A stretch of DNA of 64,000 bases. Source: Stereum hirsutum FP-91666 SS1 (lineage: Eukaryota; Basidiomycota; Agaricomycetes; Russulales; Stereaceae). The position numbers were made by a program, and so were the translations under genes. The stretch is taken from positions 472,793-536,792 of the forward strand of contig NW_006763131.1 in assembly GCF_000264905.1 (NCBI RefSeq). The letters are read 5' to 3'. The notes under the pieces were generated by a model, which was not told where the DNA came from, ran no database searches, and saw nothing but the letters and a program-made list of their open reading frames with translations. Below are positions 19,854 to 29,809 of this stretch, in pieces. The number at the start of each line of letters is the position of its first letter. Positions within the stretch are counted from its first letter, which is position 1.

Positions 19854-20543
19854 CGTAGATATCTTGACCTTGAGATCCTATGTCGGAATAAGGGATGGAG
19901 TGTCTGTGACTGATGTAGGAAACTATGTCGACGAGAAACTTCAAGATGAAGATCGCTAGTACTGGAGGATCCTGGGGCTTGTGGTAGCCGTTGAGGGAAC
20001 AGCTAGAAGGTTCAGAACGGGTAACAAGGTGAGCATAACGAGGAAGCCGGTATATCGAGTTCTGTGGATCACCTCTTCGAGGCGCGAAACTCTCTACTAT
20101 GTAAATTTTTGGTATGTGGTGTCGTTGCACGTTGCACGTTCGGCTGAGTAGGCGCCTAAGGTTCAACTCATCCAATCCGGACTTTTCCGATATGGCACCA
20201 CATACAAAATAAGTAGAACACGATGAATTCGTTGAGCTGCCATCATGTTCTACCAATACTCTGTGGGGTGATGATTCTACTTCTGCCCGTCCATAAATTT
20301 CTTGTTCGTTCACTACGGATAGATTTGGCTCGACGAGTCTATCATACCCTCACGGGGACTCAGCTTTCTCCTTTCTGGATTCCGCACGAGAAATGGAGAA
20401 AACGGCCTTTTCCCACTCGTTCAACTGCTCCAACTCGTATTTGAGACCAATTGGTTTAGTGTATCTGTCTCCAACCTAGAATGTCCCGTTCACCTTTAGT
20501 GGGTTTCATAGATGCACATGTCTGCTACGCCTACTTAAATTCG
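19854..20543. other. intergenic, F-box 4 upstream and F-box 5 downstream
   Basis: This 690-bp spacer must include the F-box 4 promoter. A GTTGCAC direct repeat occurs at about 20125-20140. No gene is supported. Confidence 0.5.
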
Positions 20544-22478
20544 TCACGAAGAAGCCCAAAGTGAATACGGAAACCGACTTTCCTTGTCTACCTCTTCAAT
20601 CCAGCCATCATCAGGTCCATCGCCTCTATCAGATTCGTGCTCCGTGTCGCTCATCTCCTCGTTGCTTTCGTATCCCCATCTCTCATCCCACTTCCACCTC
20701 GCATCGCAATCCTTCATCCACACCGTCTCCTTGGCCATCTTGAGCCACGTCCGCCACAGCCTTCGCCCTCCGCCCTCGACCAATCCCAATCTCTCAAGTT
20801 TCTGTCCATTGGCACATGCAGCTCGAGCGCGAAGGACACGGTCCCATTGATCGACGATTGATGTGCTTCTCGTGTGCAGCTGTGCCGACCAAATACGGTG
20901 AGGCTCGATGGACGAACTCTGGTTGACTTTGTCGAGGATGAACATTCTCAGTTGCGGAAAAACGGAAGGGAGATCACGATTCCTGGTCTTCATTAAATAT
21001 GGGGCCATCCAAGCTGCTGTGCCCGCTCCCGTCACATGGAGGGTCTGTAGTTCATCCCAGTCCAGAAAGCTGGGTCTCCACTGCATGTCGTCGATGAGTG
21101 GGAATGCTGGGACGTCCGTTATGAACTGAAGTTCGCGGACGACGTTGACCGGGAAGAGATCGGAAAAGCGAGAAAGGAAAGGGAGGGTGGACTTGCGCAT
21201 AATCGGATTTGCTTCCTTTATGCCGAACTCATTTCCGTCTTCGTCCTCGCTTCCGTCGTCCTCTTCGCGCATCTCGTGCGTCTCGCGCGTCTCGGAGTAG
21301 TTTATAGATATGAAAGGTGACAAACGGTCTTCGTTTGCCAGTGGTTTGACCACAATGTCGAGACGTTGAACATCTGTTGCGTGAAAGAACGAATATTCGG
21401 CTCTGTATGTCTCTTGATTCTCCGTGCCTTCCGAGCTCTGGTACCGTGCCATGACGAGCTTTTTGAGCTCGGTGAAGAACAGGATCGCGGCCTCGTTTAT
21501 GGCCTCCTCGGTGACGTGATCGCCCAATTGGTTCTGAGGCGCTACCCACCCAGCAGGAACGTCAAGCGCATCGTAAGTCGTTGATTCGAATATGTAGAGC
21601 TCCAGCGTCACCATAGGAGGGAGGAATAGCGAGGATAACAGATATGCAAGGTGGGCGGGAGTTCCACTTAGAGTAAAGAGTTGGAGACGGGGTAAAACCG
21701 CTGGTTGGGGCCTGTGTGCGGGTCGTACACGAGGGACGTGTTCACTGCCACAGTGCATACTGAGGGATGTCAGATTAGGAAAGTTCTCCAGTGTATCGAT
21801 CAGTGCACCGGGTAGAAGACACCTCCACGGTGAAGGTAAGGAGTTGATTGTGAGCGTGGTCAGTGATGTGTGTATGGAATTCGGGGGCATTGAGACCATG
21901 ACGCGATTCAGAGTGAGCGAGGAAAGATGGGCTGGAAGCGAGGATGTGGTGGCTGTAACGTGGGCATGCGGAGCGGACGATTTGCCGTACCAGAGATCGA
22001 GTGACTGGAGTTCGGGAGCGGAATCTGCGTTTAGTACACGGCCGAATATTGTTGTCACTTTTGTAAGGTCCGTGAGGTCTACGCGTAGATGGAAGGCATA
22101 AACGCGGTGAAGAAGAGGCATGACTCTATCGAGCCTTTCTTCATCTTCCTCGCAATACACCTTAATTCCGCCTGACAATGAGAGCGGAGAATTTCGAGAG
22201 TACTCGACCATGAACGAAAAAAGAGGTGGGGATGGATTGCAGATGCTGATGTGGCTCCATAATCGGCTGCAGGCCAACGCCACTTCTCGCCAACGTCGGC
22301 AGACCAGCAAAATACGAAAGAGGGTCGGGCATAACTTGGGCTTGAGGGTATAGCTGCCGCCGGCACTGGAGATGAATTGTCCGTACAACCTGTCCGAGCG
22401 AAAGTTGAGAAATATGCGACACAGCAGCTCTGGTGCCAATTGGGCAACTGGGGCCGACATCGAACTTGTGATTGACAT
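20544..22478 (-). CDS. F-box-like protein 5 (644 aa)
   Basis: Intronless F-box-like protein of a related but more distant branch. The domain is at residues 10-80 (VAQLAPELLCRIFLNFRSD, CPTLFRILLVCRRWREVALA, SRLWSHISI), followed by PPLFSFMVEYSRNSPLSLSG. LRR-like stretches follow (LPAHLSSLTLNRVMVSMP, FPNLTSLSMHCG, VLPRLQLFTLSGTPAHLAYL), then SVFPQLRMFILDKVNQ. A very acidic segment (EMREEDDGSEDEDGNEFG) lies in the middle, and the C-terminus is acidic too, ending YSLWASS without the Cys/His signature of its neighbours. The first Met, MSITSSMSAP, is taken as the start. Presumed SCF substrate adaptor, substrate unknown. Confidence 0.9.
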   Translation of the reverse strand: MSITSSMSAPVAQLAPELLCRIFLNFRSDRLYGQFISSAGGSYTLKPKLCPTLFRILLVCRRWREVALACSRLWSHISICNPSPPLFSFMVEYSRNSPLSLSGGIKVYCEEDEERLDRVMPLLHRVYAFHLRVDLTDLTKVTTIFGRVLNADSAPELQSLDLWYGKSSAPHAHVTATTSSLPAHLSSLTLNRVMVSMPPNSIHTSLTTLTINSLPSPWRCLLPGALIDTLENFPNLTSLSMHCGSEHVPRVRPAHRPQPAVLPRLQLFTLSGTPAHLAYLLSSLFLPPMVTLELYIFESTTYDALDVPAGWVAPQNQLGDHVTEEAINEAAILFFTELKKLVMARYQSSEGTENQETYRAEYSFFHATDVQRLDIVVKPLANEDRLSPFISINYSETRETHEMREEDDGSEDEDGNEFGIKEANPIMRKSTLPFLSRFSDLFPVNVVRELQFITDVPAFPLIDDMQWRPSFLDWDELQTLHVTGAGTAAWMAPYLMKTRNRDLPSVFPQLRMFILDKVNQSSSIEPHRIWSAQLHTRSTSIVDQWDRVLRARAACANGQKLERLGLVEGGGRRLWRTWLKMAKETVWMKDCDARWKWDERWGYESNEEMSDTEHESDRGDGPDDGWIEEVDKESRFPYSLWASS

Positions 22479-23316
22479 AACGTGTAGGGAGATTGCTGTG
22501 GTTTTGGAGGTAGTGATTCTTGTGGATTATCTATCAATAAATCGTGAGTCAGGTCTGTGCAACATGGATTCAACCAAGATATAGAGTGAGCCGTGACTGG
22601 TCAACGCACTTAGTGATTGTTACTCAGTACTATGAAATGAGGTTTCAATTATATGTCAGTCATATAGAGCAAATTTCGACAGGTGGAAAGCGTAAATATA
22701 AATGGCAGTGGGGGCTACTAAGGCAGCAAACATGACTACTTGTTCGTTTCGCTGCAGTGGTCAACCGTCCCTTTGCACGCTCGTCAAAGAGCTTCAGGGA
22801 CACCAGTGACCAACTAGGCTGTACGAAGTTCACGACTGGAATCATAGAATATACTTACCAGGAATCTGAGTCAACAAGAATGGCTTTAATTATGGTGCCC
22901 CCCTCGAGTCCTTTATTACGGTGTGACCAGTGAAGCTTCGAAGGAACGCCAAATCTAAGATCGCCGGTGCTTGTCGTGGCACGTAGTGAGCAGGTAGTCG
23001 TTCACCGCTCGTGTTCAGCCTTGGTGCATGGTCGCCGGATTCCTCCGATAGCCACGCCACACGATGCCGAAGGTACTACGTGGGCCACATTCTCTATCAG
23101 ATTTTTCCACAGAGCGCCGCCGATCTCCGCCGATAGAGTACTCGAGTATTTACGAAGATGAGAGGACAGTCAGACAGTATTAATGTCGATCTAAGTTAAC
23201 GCTGTTGTTCCACTTCATCAGTAACAAGGCAGGTCACTGAGAATCGTAGTCAACATTGACGTTCAAGCTTCTCTAGTTTATCCATGCTATCCTACACACA
23301 TTCAGAGCCAAAGAAA
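22479..23316. other. intergenic spacer
   Basis: No gene or RNA was recognised. It lies between the F-box 5 promoter side and the 3' end of the flavin oxidoreductase. Confidence 0.5.
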
Positions 23317-24766
23317 TCAAGCAGGAGTAGTGGGTGCAACCGCCCCGTACGGGATCGCCTTCGCTGATAGATCCATATACCCATACTCCTTCCTCTCCGT
23401 GTCCTTCCCCATCTTCTCCACCCATTTACCCAGATCCGCCATGAACGCATCTACATTCTCCTGCACACTCAGATCCACCGGCTGCTCGTCCTTCCCAAAC
23501 TGCCTGATCTGCACCCCCGCCGCCACATTCGTAATCTCGAAACTGTCCTGGTCCAGCTTCTGCGCGATCGCGCCCTGCACCTTCCCCGAGAGTATATCCG
23601 CGCAGAACGCCGGCTCCTGCGCGAGAGGACGTCCGAGGCCGACTCCGTCGACCGTATCGAGAGCGTTTACCATCGCACCAACAGTCTTGAGCCCACCCGT
23701 GACGTACACCTTCGTCTTCTTCAGCCCCGGCGCGATCATCTCCGCAAACTCGATGAAGAACGCCTCCCTCTTCTTCGTCGTCTCCCGCTTGTGATAGAAC
23801 ACCAGCTGCTCGTACGTTCCCCCGCTCAGCTCGACGAAATCGAACGTGTTCTCCTCCAGGATCCGTACCAGCTCCTTCGCCTCCTCAGGCTGGAACCCGT
23901 TCGCCTGGAACTCGGTGCTGTTGATTTTGATGCCGAGGATGAAGTTCGGTTTTGTGACTTTGCGGATGGCGGCGGCGACGTCGGTGATGAGGCGGGCACG
24001 GTTGGTGAGAGAGCCACCGTAAGAATCAGTGCGCTTGTTGGTGGTGAGAGAGAGGAATTGGGCGAAGAGGTAGCCGTGGGCGCCGTGGAGCTCAATACCG
24101 TCGAAACCTGCGGCTTCGAGGTAGGAGGCGGCATGTGCGAAAGAGGAGATGACATTTTGAATGTCTTCGAGGGTCGCGGGTCGAGGCTTGGCGAAGGTCA
24201 TGCCCATGATGTTGCCTACGAACACGAAAAGAAAAAAAAACACGGAATGAGTAAGGTAAGTTCGTCGGAACGTATCGGGACGGTGTATAGGAACGTTAGT
24301 ACATACCCTCGAGCTGGACGTCGCTCGCGGAAATCGGATGCTTCTGAATCGTATCCTGCACCTGCCTTCCCGGATGACTCAACTGTGCCACAAACAGGCT
24401 TCCCCCCTTCTTCGCCTGCCTCGCCATCTCCTTGTAAGCCTCAAACCTCACATCGCCCTCCTTCGCTTCCTCCTTCTTCGTCACGACCATATTGCCCGGT
24501 CCTTCCAGCTGGTCGTACTCGATCAGGACGTTACCAGAGAGGATGACACCGATGCTGCCGGTCTCGCCCCAATGGCGGTAGGCGTTGATGAGTATGGGTG
24601 AGGGAATGCCGCGGGCGGAGGGCTCGGTGGGCGACCAGGAGGCGAGGCGTTCGGACATTGCGCCTTTGAGGAAGCGGTTTGGCGCGGTACGGTTTGAGAA
24701 GGCGAATGTGAGGGGTTGGCCGAGAGGGGCGGGGGAAACGGAATCGGAGGTGTAGCGGACGGACAT
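23317..24766 (-). CDS. Old Yellow Enzyme family NADH:flavin oxidoreductase
   Basis: FMN-dependent ene-reductase of the NADH:flavin oxidoreductase/12-oxophytodienoate reductase family, a cytosolic TIM barrel that reduces activated C=C bonds. Two exons (24766-24307 and 24215-23317, intron 91 nt) give 452 residues. Landmarks: PLTFAFSNRTAPNRFLKGAM at the N-terminus, QLSHPGRQV, FDGIELHGAHGYLFAQFLS with the His...His pair that binds the substrate (HxxH type as in YqjM-like enzymes), RTDSYGGSLTNRARL, KINSTEF, FVELSGGTYE, and the phosphate-binding end VYVTGGLKTVGAMVNAL with GVGLGRPLAQEP. The Met at 24766 (MSVRYTSDS) fits the family better than the upstream in-frame codons. A TATAAAA lies about 120 nt upstream. 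It is a single intact gene in an F-box-rich neighbourhood. The physiological substrate cannot be told from sequence. Confidence 0.95.
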
Positions 24767-26454
24767 TGTTGGTGTTGTTGGTTTTGTTGTTGAGTGTGGT
24801 GGTTGCGTTGTACTGGACAGTGTGAGGACGAGTGAGTGGGATGAAGAGACGAGGGAACGAAAGATGGAGGAACAAACTTCGATGGTTTTATACGTCCTGA
24901 CCCACCCTCTCATGACTCGAACTCCATATCCACATCAATATCGCTGCGTCGCACTGTTTAGCGATATCTGTGTTCTCGGAGAACTCCCTGAATACGAACC
25001 TTGACAAAGCCACGTTTCTGACATATACGGGAGAGAAAGAATGCGAAGGTGAGGTTAGTCAGGGTCTTCAGGCTGAAAAAGCACGGCATTCCGATTTAGA
25101 CGCCGACAATTCACGCATTAGAAAGTAAGGAATATGATATGTCAGCGTATAGATTGGTGTTTCCGGTTTCGATTTTGGCAGTGGGGGATGTATCGATGCC
25201 GACCGAGGCCAGTGCTTGCGTTAAGTTGCTTCATGTTCCTGCAAGGCGTGAGGACAGACAAAGGCAGAAAAAAGCGTTGATCGCAAGTCTCCGAACGAGG
25301 ACAAATGGAAGGACAAGGAGGATCAGGAATCAAATTAGTGTGATACTGATATGGTGCTCGTTCATCATGTCCTTTCACGCCAGGGCACGGCCCTAAGACT
25401 TCTTCACGAGCTTGTCAGCGTTCCAGCACGTTCTCGTCGGTGGGGGAGAAGATGAAGAAGAGGTAACCCTGACGAAGAGGTAACACTGACACCAGTCTGA
25501 ACACTAATGGCTGTTAGTATACATATACTTTCCTGTGGGTAATGGCACGACCTCGGTGAATATCCTATATCTTCCTCTACCTGAGCATAGCGCCCACGAG
25601 TACAAAGAAATCACATAGGTACGCACGTATGGTTTCAAATCCTGACGGGTCACCGGTGAAAATTTTGAGACTGTTCCTCCCATTCAAATTTCGGCTCTTA
25701 TCAAACGTCCCGTTTGCATCGTGCAGGTGTCCGGCTAATATAAACTCTGAATACCGGACGAGATCAGTATACGTATGTCACGATACGCCTAATGAGATAC
25801 CGGTGTCATCGATTCATCTGCCATCAGTTCGAATGGTATGGATTCGGCGTACCTTCTCCCCCTTCCGCCGTCCGTCCGGTGGGTGAAATTCATGGACACT
25901 CCCCTTGATGGTTATGCATGTTCCGGAAGGCCTGTAAGAAAGAAGTTGGAAAGGAGAAGTCCTGAGACGAATCATCTCCAGTAGAGCGTCAGCTTGGTCC
26001 ATAGAACGGCTTTGATACAATGTATCGTTTGACCTGTTCATTATACTGTACACGTTACTTTGTGAAAAATGAGAAGATGTGGCGGGGCCTTCCGATAGCG
26101 ACACGAGGGTGTTCAGCGACAGAGAAGAGAGCATGGATGCGATTAGGACTTTTTCTATGATACAGACGATGCACGGAACAAGCGAGCGGTCGGAACGTCA
26201 AGACATTGGAGAAAGAAAGTGTAATATGTGGTTCGTGAACTTGGCATGGAAAGCGAAAGCTGCGAAGAGGGACTTTCTCGGGACTCAGTTTCAAGAGAGT
26301 CAATCAGAATTTCCGTGCACACCTGCAGATATTTTTTGATCTAACCCTCATCCAGAATCCGAGCTTTTCAGACCTCTCCAACTTCACTATCTTCCCCGAC
26401 CATTCACCACTCCTCAGCTCTCAACTCCCGAGTCTCGCCTGAAACCCTCACCCT
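24767..26454. other. intergenic region of 1.7 kb
   Basis: The part next to 24766 is the oxidoreductase promoter. From about 25.0 to 26.4 kb there are only short open frames on both strands, without recognisable domains or consistent splice-linked coding sequence. I see no gene here. Confidence 0.45.
24886..24892 (-). promoter_or_regulatory. TATA box of the flavin oxidoreductase
   Basis: TATAAAA on the minus strand, about 120 nt before the start codon at 24766, at a plausible distance for a fungal promoter. Motif match only. Confidence 0.4.
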
Positions 26455-26691
26455 CTACGCCGGAACCAGCAAATCTCCCCACTTCCTCATGATGAATACC
26501 CCTCCAAGAAACACACTCACTCCCGTGACGATGCTGATGTTCCCTGGGAGCTTTTCTGGCGCAAGAATCTGCTCGCGCATCAACCAACCGAAGAAACCCT
26601 CATTGGGATCGACGGAAGCGCGGGATGGTTGGAGTTGAGCAGGGGTGTAGTAAGCGGGGCCAGAGTTGGGTGGTGCAGAGCGGCGAGCCAT
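26455..26691 (-). CDS. TOM6: small tail-anchored protein, probably Tom6
   Basis: Single-exon 78-residue protein with a Pro/Ala-rich soluble N-terminus (MARRSAPPNSGPAYYTPAQL) and one C-terminal membrane segment (ISIVTGVSVFLGGVFIM) followed by RKWGDLLVPA. The arrangement fits the fungal Tom6 family: a small subunit that stabilises the mitochondrial outer-membrane TOM core, with a single C-terminal anchor and a closing pattern of the kind W-x-x-L/F-L-x-P. Length is in the range of small Tom proteins. The motif PENxS/PGNIS before the anchor also resembles Tom6. The assignment rests on size, topology and the terminal motif only; another small mitochondrial membrane protein is possible. Confidence 0.6.
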   Translation of the reverse strand: MARRSAPPNSGPAYYTPAQLQPSRASVDPNEGFFGWLMREQILAPEKLPGNISIVTGVSVFLGGVFIMRKWGDLLVPA

Positions 26692-27680
26692 GATATGTTT
26701 GTTTTAGGGGTTTTTGGGAATAAAAGAGGAGTGCGAGTGAGTGGATTAGATGGTGGTCGTGCTGGAAAAGTTGACACGGGGCGGAATTTGGATGACGATG
26801 CCAGAAGAGGATCCCAAAAGGGGTCGGATTGTGATCCATTTCCCAAATACAGCCAGTTTGTGTGTTGCTTCAATGCTTGCGACGTGGAGTAAGCACGGTT
26901 TGTGAGGAAATGCCCGCGAGGCGCGTGCTGTTTGTCCCGTGTTTGCATAGAACCTTATTGTGAGCCGAACCAGCCGGCCGAGTCGCGCCGCGTCCCATGC
27001 AGCGCGTTTCCTGGTGTGCGACGATGCACCTGCTTGCACAGCGATCAGGCCATATATAATCACTAAAAAATCCTGAACTATACTTGTATAGCATTTTTAA
27101 CGGAATGACCGAGCCAGAGTTTGTTTAAAACGGACTGCAGCTTGAGATATGGGCACTATAGACCGTATCTGCGAGTGAATTTTTGACCTCGCTAAAGCTC
27201 GCTAAGGCCCAACGGGACACGACGATTGGTCCGATCACAGTTTTAAAGCCGTTTTAAACGGTTGCAGATACGGTCTTATCTCAAAGAGCAAGACATTTAT
27301 CAAGATTCTGGCTCGGTCACTCCGTTTGTATATCCAGTTCATGTGTTCAACTATATTCCTTGAATTTATTTATCGGTGCGTTGCTGCTGCAGACACCCAA
27401 ATCTTGTGAGCCTTTCAGACACAGCCAGGCACTCGGTTTGCTGACAAGCTGAGGCGGCTGACCTGCCGCCATAACCGCGCGTCGGAGTTTGAACACGCGT
27501 CTTTAGCGAGCATTTGGCGAGCATTGCCCATCCTCACAAGTTTGCTCATAACGTGTACCAACAACGACGACCCGACACACCAAACCGTCTCGAGCATTCA
27601 ACGCACCCAAGGTAATGACGACCACTCATCTGATCATTTACTATGCTAACCTTCAGCTATTTCTCATAACAGATTCTACC
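26692..27680. other. intergenic with foldback element; F-box 6 promoter
   Basis: Holds the promoter of the Tom6-like gene, the foldback repeat at 27099-27326, and the F-box 6 upstream region. The latter includes a probable 5' UTR intron at about 27612-27672 (GTAATG, TGCTAAC, ATAACAG). No other gene is supported. Confidence 0.5.
27099..27326. mobile_element. 228-bp foldback (inverted-repeat) element
   Basis: Terminal inverted repeats of about 22 bp: AACGGAATGACCGAGCCAGA on the left (27099) opposes TCTGGCTCGGTCACTCCGTT on the right (ending 27326), with one mismatch. A second inverted pair lies inside: GACCGTATCTGC at about 27160 and GCAGATACGGTC at about 27264, flanked by GAGATA and TATCTC. 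There are also palindromic GTTTAAAACGG/CCGTTTTAAAC blocks. No open frame is present, so it resembles a non-autonomous MITE. I see no clean target duplication; the flanks are TTTTT and TGTAT. Confidence 0.7.
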
Positions 27681-29809
27681 ATGGTATCCCTGCACGCAAA
27701 GTCTGATATGACGACTAGATTGCCTCCAGAACTTCTCTCCCGCGTATTCCGTTGCTTTGGTTCATTATCGAGGTTTCCAGAGCGGCTCTCACCCGGTCTG
27801 AACGTTGCAGAGCGCTCTATCAGTATAGCTCCAGGAGATGAATACATCACACTCGGAAAGTCGACATATATCCTTGATTCGGCGAAATGTCCGGCCTGTT
27901 TTAAAATTCTTCTCGTATGTCGTCGCTGGAGAGACGTCGCTTTGGCAGATAGTCACTTGTGGACCGACATTGATATCGATGATCCTCCGTCACCGTTGTT
28001 GTGTTTCTTGTTCGAGTACTCGAGGAATTTACCTCTGGTACTCTCTGGCTGGACCCATATCTTATCCCGCGTCGTTCAAGGAAGAACTAAAACCATCCTC
28101 GATCATCTATCTCGAATCAAAATGCTATCCTTCGACTTTCTTGGTCCCGAGCCCGCCGAATTCTCTCGCATGATCAAAGCATTATCTTCTGCGGACGTTC
28201 CCCGACCGGCGTTGAAGACGCTGAGAATTCGATTGTCTCCGCGTCGTACTTTTGACGCCCCCACACCCCAAACCATCGACATTACATCCCTTCCCTCGTC
28301 TATATCATCCATCGCTCTCCGTCGAGTCTTCCCATCTGCACCTTTCCCGTGTGAAGGGATTACATCCATTCATATTGTGCACGCCCCGCTACCGTGGAAA
28401 TGTCATCTTCCAGGTGGATTGTTAGATGCCATAAAAAATATGCCCTCCTTGGAATCACTGCATATCGGGTATCGTGAACGTGAACTTCAAGCGTTGGGAG
28501 CTCCCTCTACCCCCCTAGTAGAACCGGTCACGAGAACCTCTCCCGTACCGCTACCTCATCTTCGTGACTTCTTCTTCTCGGGCACTCCTACGCACTACAC
28601 GTACATAGTGCCCTCGCTCTCCATCCCCGCAGTCGCTTCCAGGAACATCGAGCTCTATGAAGACTATTGGTACGGCGCCGGGGAGGTGCCAGAGGGGTGG
28701 ACACCACCGGGCTATCCACCATACAGTTATGCTGTTAGCCCAAAAGTACTCCATGAGAATCGTGATTACTTCTATCCGACATAGATGCGATTCTTGCATC
28801 TCGAAGGTCGGAGCCTGGCCGAGCCAATGAGACCTTCGGCGTTCATTTCTCTTTGCTTTTCGTAGAAGCTGAATATATGTTGAAGGTCCTCGTCACCCCC
28901 TCGCCCAGGCGCCGACTCGAATCTAGCACATTCGACGACGCAGTTGACCTAGATGAACATAGCAGGCCTGCACCTGTTCTCAGTATCAGGTACAATATAC
29001 CACCCGTCGACGACGACGCCCCCGTTGACGAATTCGAATACGAGAGGGATATCGTCCATGCTATGATCCTTCCACTCATCTCTACCATAGCGCGCATGTT
29101 CCCCACGGATGCCGTCAATCATCTCCATCTCAGCTCAAACGTCTCCATCCTTCCTCAAACGGTAGAATCCGACGACGACAGCGATACCGACGAAAACAAC
29201 GAGGAGTGGACTCCGCCCTTCTTGGAATGGTCGGAGGTTCTCTCCCTTCACGTTGAGGGCAAGGGCATGGCGGAATGGCTCGTTCCGCATGTTTCGAAAA
29301 CGCGACAGCTGATGTTTAGAGAGGGTCGAAAGTGGAGGAAGGAGACGTCCCCTGTGGTGTTCCCGAAGCTCCAAGAGTTGATGCTAGACAAGATTGATAG
29401 GGCGTTTAGTCCGCAGAGCCTCAACGAGGGTTGCTATGATGAGATCTGGTCGCACAGATTGAAGGTTGATGTTGTGGAGGTAAGAAAATGCTGGGAGAGC
29501 GTACTTCAGGCCCGGGCGGCGTGCGCAGGAAAGAAACTGCAGAGGTTGGTCCTGGTTGGGGGCGAGGTATGGGGGCAATTAGAATGGCGGAAATGGTGTG
29601 CCGTGCTGAGGACCAGTGGATGGATCGAAAATAACAAGGTCGAGTGGCAATGCGATAGTACTGCCGGGGACCCAGAGGATCTCCTTTGCGACAGAACATT
29701 TACACGAGAAGAGCTTGATTTGATGGAGGAGGGCTGGGATTATGAGTGGCATCGAAGGATTTGTGCGGGTTTATGCCATAGCTTCTGTGATCGCTTCTTG
29801 TACACATGA
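27681..29809 (+). pseudogene. F-box-like locus 6, single frameshift
   Basis: Paralogue of F-boxes 1, 2 and 4 on the plus strand. The 5' part (from MVSLHAKSDMTTRLPPELL) is intact through the F-box-like domain (CPACFKILLVCRRWRDVALA, SHLWTDIDI) and the LRR-like middle. The frame then ends at TAG 28782-28784, right after NRDYFYPT. In the +1 register the paralogous sequence continues directly: SDIDAILASRR-like residues, ETFGVHFSLLFVEA, RSLHVEGKGMAEWLVPHV-like blocks, VVFPKLQELMLDKIDR. It ends WHRRICAGLCHSFCDRFLYT at 29809. Comparison with paralogues (RDY-x-x-SD) indicates loss of one base at about 28772-28778. No intron can bridge it. It is a recent pseudogene, or a sequencing or assembly error. 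Confidence 0.85.
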
